In this document: in pieces, positions 62,085 to 64,000 of the stretch
Numbering within the stretch: position 1 is the first letter of the stretch
Layout of the letters: the number at the start of each line of letters is the position of its first letter
NCBI GenBank assembly: GCA_008360955.1
Contig: LUCM01007735.1
Span: forward strand, 62,001 to 126,000
Reading direction: 5' to 3'
Length of the DNA: 64,000 nt
Origin: Fasciolopsis buskii
Taxonomy: Eukaryota > Platyhelminthes > Trematoda > Plagiorchiida > Fasciolidae
Made by a program: the position numbers and the translations under genes
Notes under the pieces: generated by a model
Seen by the model: only the letters and a program-made list of their open reading frames with translations
Told to the model about the DNA's origin: nothing
Databases searched by the model: none

Positions 62085-63139
62085 AAATATTATTCGAGAT
62101 TACCACATTCGGCAATCCTTCGAAGATTGAAGCCAGTTGCAGAGAATTGGACTGGTTTTCATTTATTAATTGCGAAGAAATTCCATTATAACCGTACTAT
62201 CATCGAATATTTCAGCATGATCTGCATTCTTCGTAAATTGATTTCGGTGAAAAAAGATTTACTTGCCCTACGATGTTTTGGTTTTCTTGGTATCGAAAAA
62301 ACGTTAATTTCTCATAATTTGTTGGTTGCGCGGACTGCAAAATGGATGAAAAACCATTCAGAAAAGACAGGGTGGGAAATTCTGTTGCTCATTCTTCATG
62401 CATTTTCTTTTGTTCAGCCATTCGTTTCCTGAAACAGTTTCTGCAGACGGTTATATGCACTAATGTTATCATTTGACGATCGTTTTTTACATCTTTCTAG
62501 CTTGAGAAAAATCTGTTTCGTCCAACGTTCTGACAGAAGCATGCTATTTCCTTCTATTTGCTTTCATAATATCATGTAATGAATTAGTTTAACATCTGCA
62601 CACATCTGATAAGTTATACTAATCTCAGTCGAAATATTGACCCTGTTTCAAAAATCACCGTTGCTACCAACTACAGGATGGACAAAGATTGTAAACAGCG
62701 GGCACCCCGCGTTGCCTAAACTAGATAGATGTATGGCACAAACAAACAATTCTAATGGTCTTAAGAAATTTAATAACTTTTGTCTAGTTGGTCACCTGAT
62801 GAGCTTAGGGGCAAATCTAACAGCTTAATCTGGCCTATCAATAGACGGAGTAAACAAATTTTGATCATTGTATTGTTCTTCTTTAATTGACGCATTCTAT
62901 GCATTAGTGGCAATAAATTACAACAAAACTTTAATGCATTTATTGATTTTTAAATTAAATTGTGCAATTCACAATTGTGCGATCGTGTTTGTGAACTTGC
63001 GTTGCCTTCCAGTTCTCCCGTGAGAACGCAATTTTGTTAACAATGTCACTATATGATTTTATGCCGTTTAGACTAATCAAATAGATCTGTTAGATTTTAT
63101 TTTTGCCGTCATATTGCGAACAGTTTGAAGGCTTTTTCT

Positions 63140-63352
63140 CTATACTGTCGTTATTAGTGGATACCCTTCAAAAAGGAATTTCGAATAGTTTGCATTCTTT
63201 CTATTGTAATCTGGTGGTTTATCTTCCACTCTGATAATAGCTAAGCCTTCTATCTGGCCACTAGCGTAATTAGAACAGTCGCCTCTGATAATATGTCGGA
63301 ATATCTCTCTTTGGTGCTCCCTCCTTTGTATAGGCTTGGAAACCATGAAAGT
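63140..63352 (-). CDS. Candidate terminal exon with downstream AATAAA
   Basis: On the minus strand an acceptor-like TTGAAATTCACAG is followed within six bases by ATG at 63346 and 68 open codons to a TAG at 63140. AATAAA lies about 40 bases after the stop (minus strand 63101-63096). The product would be hydrophilic (KPIQRREHQREIFRHIIRG; IRVEDKPPDYNRKNANYS) with no recognised domain. The acceptor has a poor pyrimidine tract, so it could also be a small single-exon frame starting at the ATG. Confidence 0.27.
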   Translation of the reverse strand, partial: TFMVSKPIQRREHQREIFRHIIRGDCSNYASGQIEGLAIIRVEDKPPDYNRKNANYSKFLFEGYPLITTV

Positions 63353-63747
63353 CTGTGAATTTCAAGTTTTATCGTTATTTATCTTCGGATACCCTGCGAA
63401 TTCGGAGCATCCATCTGAGTAAAGTATTGATGACAGCTGCCGAAAATTTCACATGGGTCCCATTACAACCTTACTGTTCCACGTTCATGAAAGTGAATTA
63501 ACGGCAAAGTTATCTGAATTAAAACTGTGGTGGAATTTTCCATCTTATCATTTACCTCAAACCATCGTATGACGATTTCTCATATTGGCTACCTGTCGTC
63601 CTATGTCACAAGCCACTGTTGGTTATCCACACGCCTAAATTTCAGGTTTCATGCACGGCACATTTCCAGTCATTATCTAATATGATCACTCCATTCCGTG
63701 TAGTATTTTATTTAACTGTCATAAAAACGTAATATAGTTCCCGTAGC

Positions 63748-63981
63748 CGATTCTCGGTCATTTCCAGACTAATAAAAAGGTAGTTAATCGATGCTGCTCG
63801 AGGACTCCCATCTGGCACCCCGAAGTTCGAACAAGCACCGCTGTTGAGCACTTGCCGACGGCGGAAATCCACAACATCAGCGCCATTAAAACAACGACGA
63901 ATTTGTTAAGAGTCAGCTTACAACTCCGTTTTTTGATCAGTGAAGGAAGATCAGTGGTTCATTGTGCTGGACCAATCTACT
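63748..63981 (+). CDS. Weak open frame in a GC-rich patch near the window end
   Basis: The stretch 63790-63900 is notably GC-richer than its surroundings. A 77-codon stop-free frame runs through it to a TAG at 63981, after an acceptor-like CATTTCCAG at about 63767. It has no ATG and no recognised motif. On the other strand the same patch contains a B-box-like GTTCGAACTTC, so a repeat fragment is an alternative. Confidence 0.15.
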
Positions 63982-64000
63982 AGCTCGTTAATAAACCGAA

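Noticed and set aside
62085..62432. 116-codon stop-free plus-strand run
   Set aside because: No ATG start near its beginning, no clear acceptor or donor, and no recognised motif.
1..64000. Bacterial or phage gene arrangement, CRISPR array, rRNA or functional tRNA
   Set aside because: No long packed frames, no ribosome-binding sites, no regularly spaced repeats, no conserved rRNA blocks, and the only tRNA-like folds are degraded and repeat-associated.

Overview
The window looks like nuclear DNA from a multicellular eukaryote, most likely an invertebrate animal. It is AT-rich and has no bacterial-style packed genes, operons or ribosome-binding sites. It carries tRNA-derived SINE-like repeats, microsatellites and many splice-like signals (T-rich...CAG acceptors, GTAAGT/GTGAGT donors). 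CpG is not obviously depleted, which argues against a vertebrate. A flatworm-like genome is possible, but nothing in the sequence identifies the species.

No protein family could be recognised with confidence anywhere, and there is no rRNA, intact tRNA or CRISPR array. The longest stop-free run is 166 codons. My rough estimate for DNA of this composition is that 64 kb on two strands should give about four or five chance runs of 110 codons or more, and slightly more than that are seen. Length alone is therefore weak evidence. The coding entries are candidate exons, chosen because an open frame coincides with splice, start, stop or AATAAA signals. All should be read as hypotheses.

Layout. Plus-strand candidates lie at 4.8, 15.3, 25.1, 28.5, 36.8, 40.4, 53.1, 55.6 and 58.5 kb. 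Minus-strand candidates lie at 6.0, 12.8, 21.2, 28.2, 37.6-38.2, 41.5, 43.4, 46.9, 47.9, 54.9, 60.0 and 63.1 kb. If real, they would be scattered exons of a few genes with kilobase introns on both strands. I could not link them into transcripts, since exon phases do not join simply across neighbours. The best single candidates are two open frames whose stop codon is made by a consensus splice donor (21165-21577 minus, 40381-40653 plus), a long open terminal exon (41469-41883 minus), and a short terminal exon whose stop overlaps AATAAA (59991-60120 minus).

Repeats. One SINE-like family has a tRNA-Val-like head at 43.1-43.3 kb and two truncated, opposed copies forming a large palindrome at 13.97-14.21 kb, capped by an (ACT)n tract. 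A second, unrelated tRNA-Ser-like repeat is at 52.3 kb. There are also an (AT)n tract at 9.57 kb and a degenerate 12-14 bp tandem repeat at 27.2 kb.

The remainder is AT-rich non-coding sequence in which I see no supported gene. I found no convincing new multi-gene system. The most useful leads are the opposed SINE palindrome, the frame-broken reading block at 15.3-15.9 kb, and the candidate exons with paired splice or polyadenylation signals.
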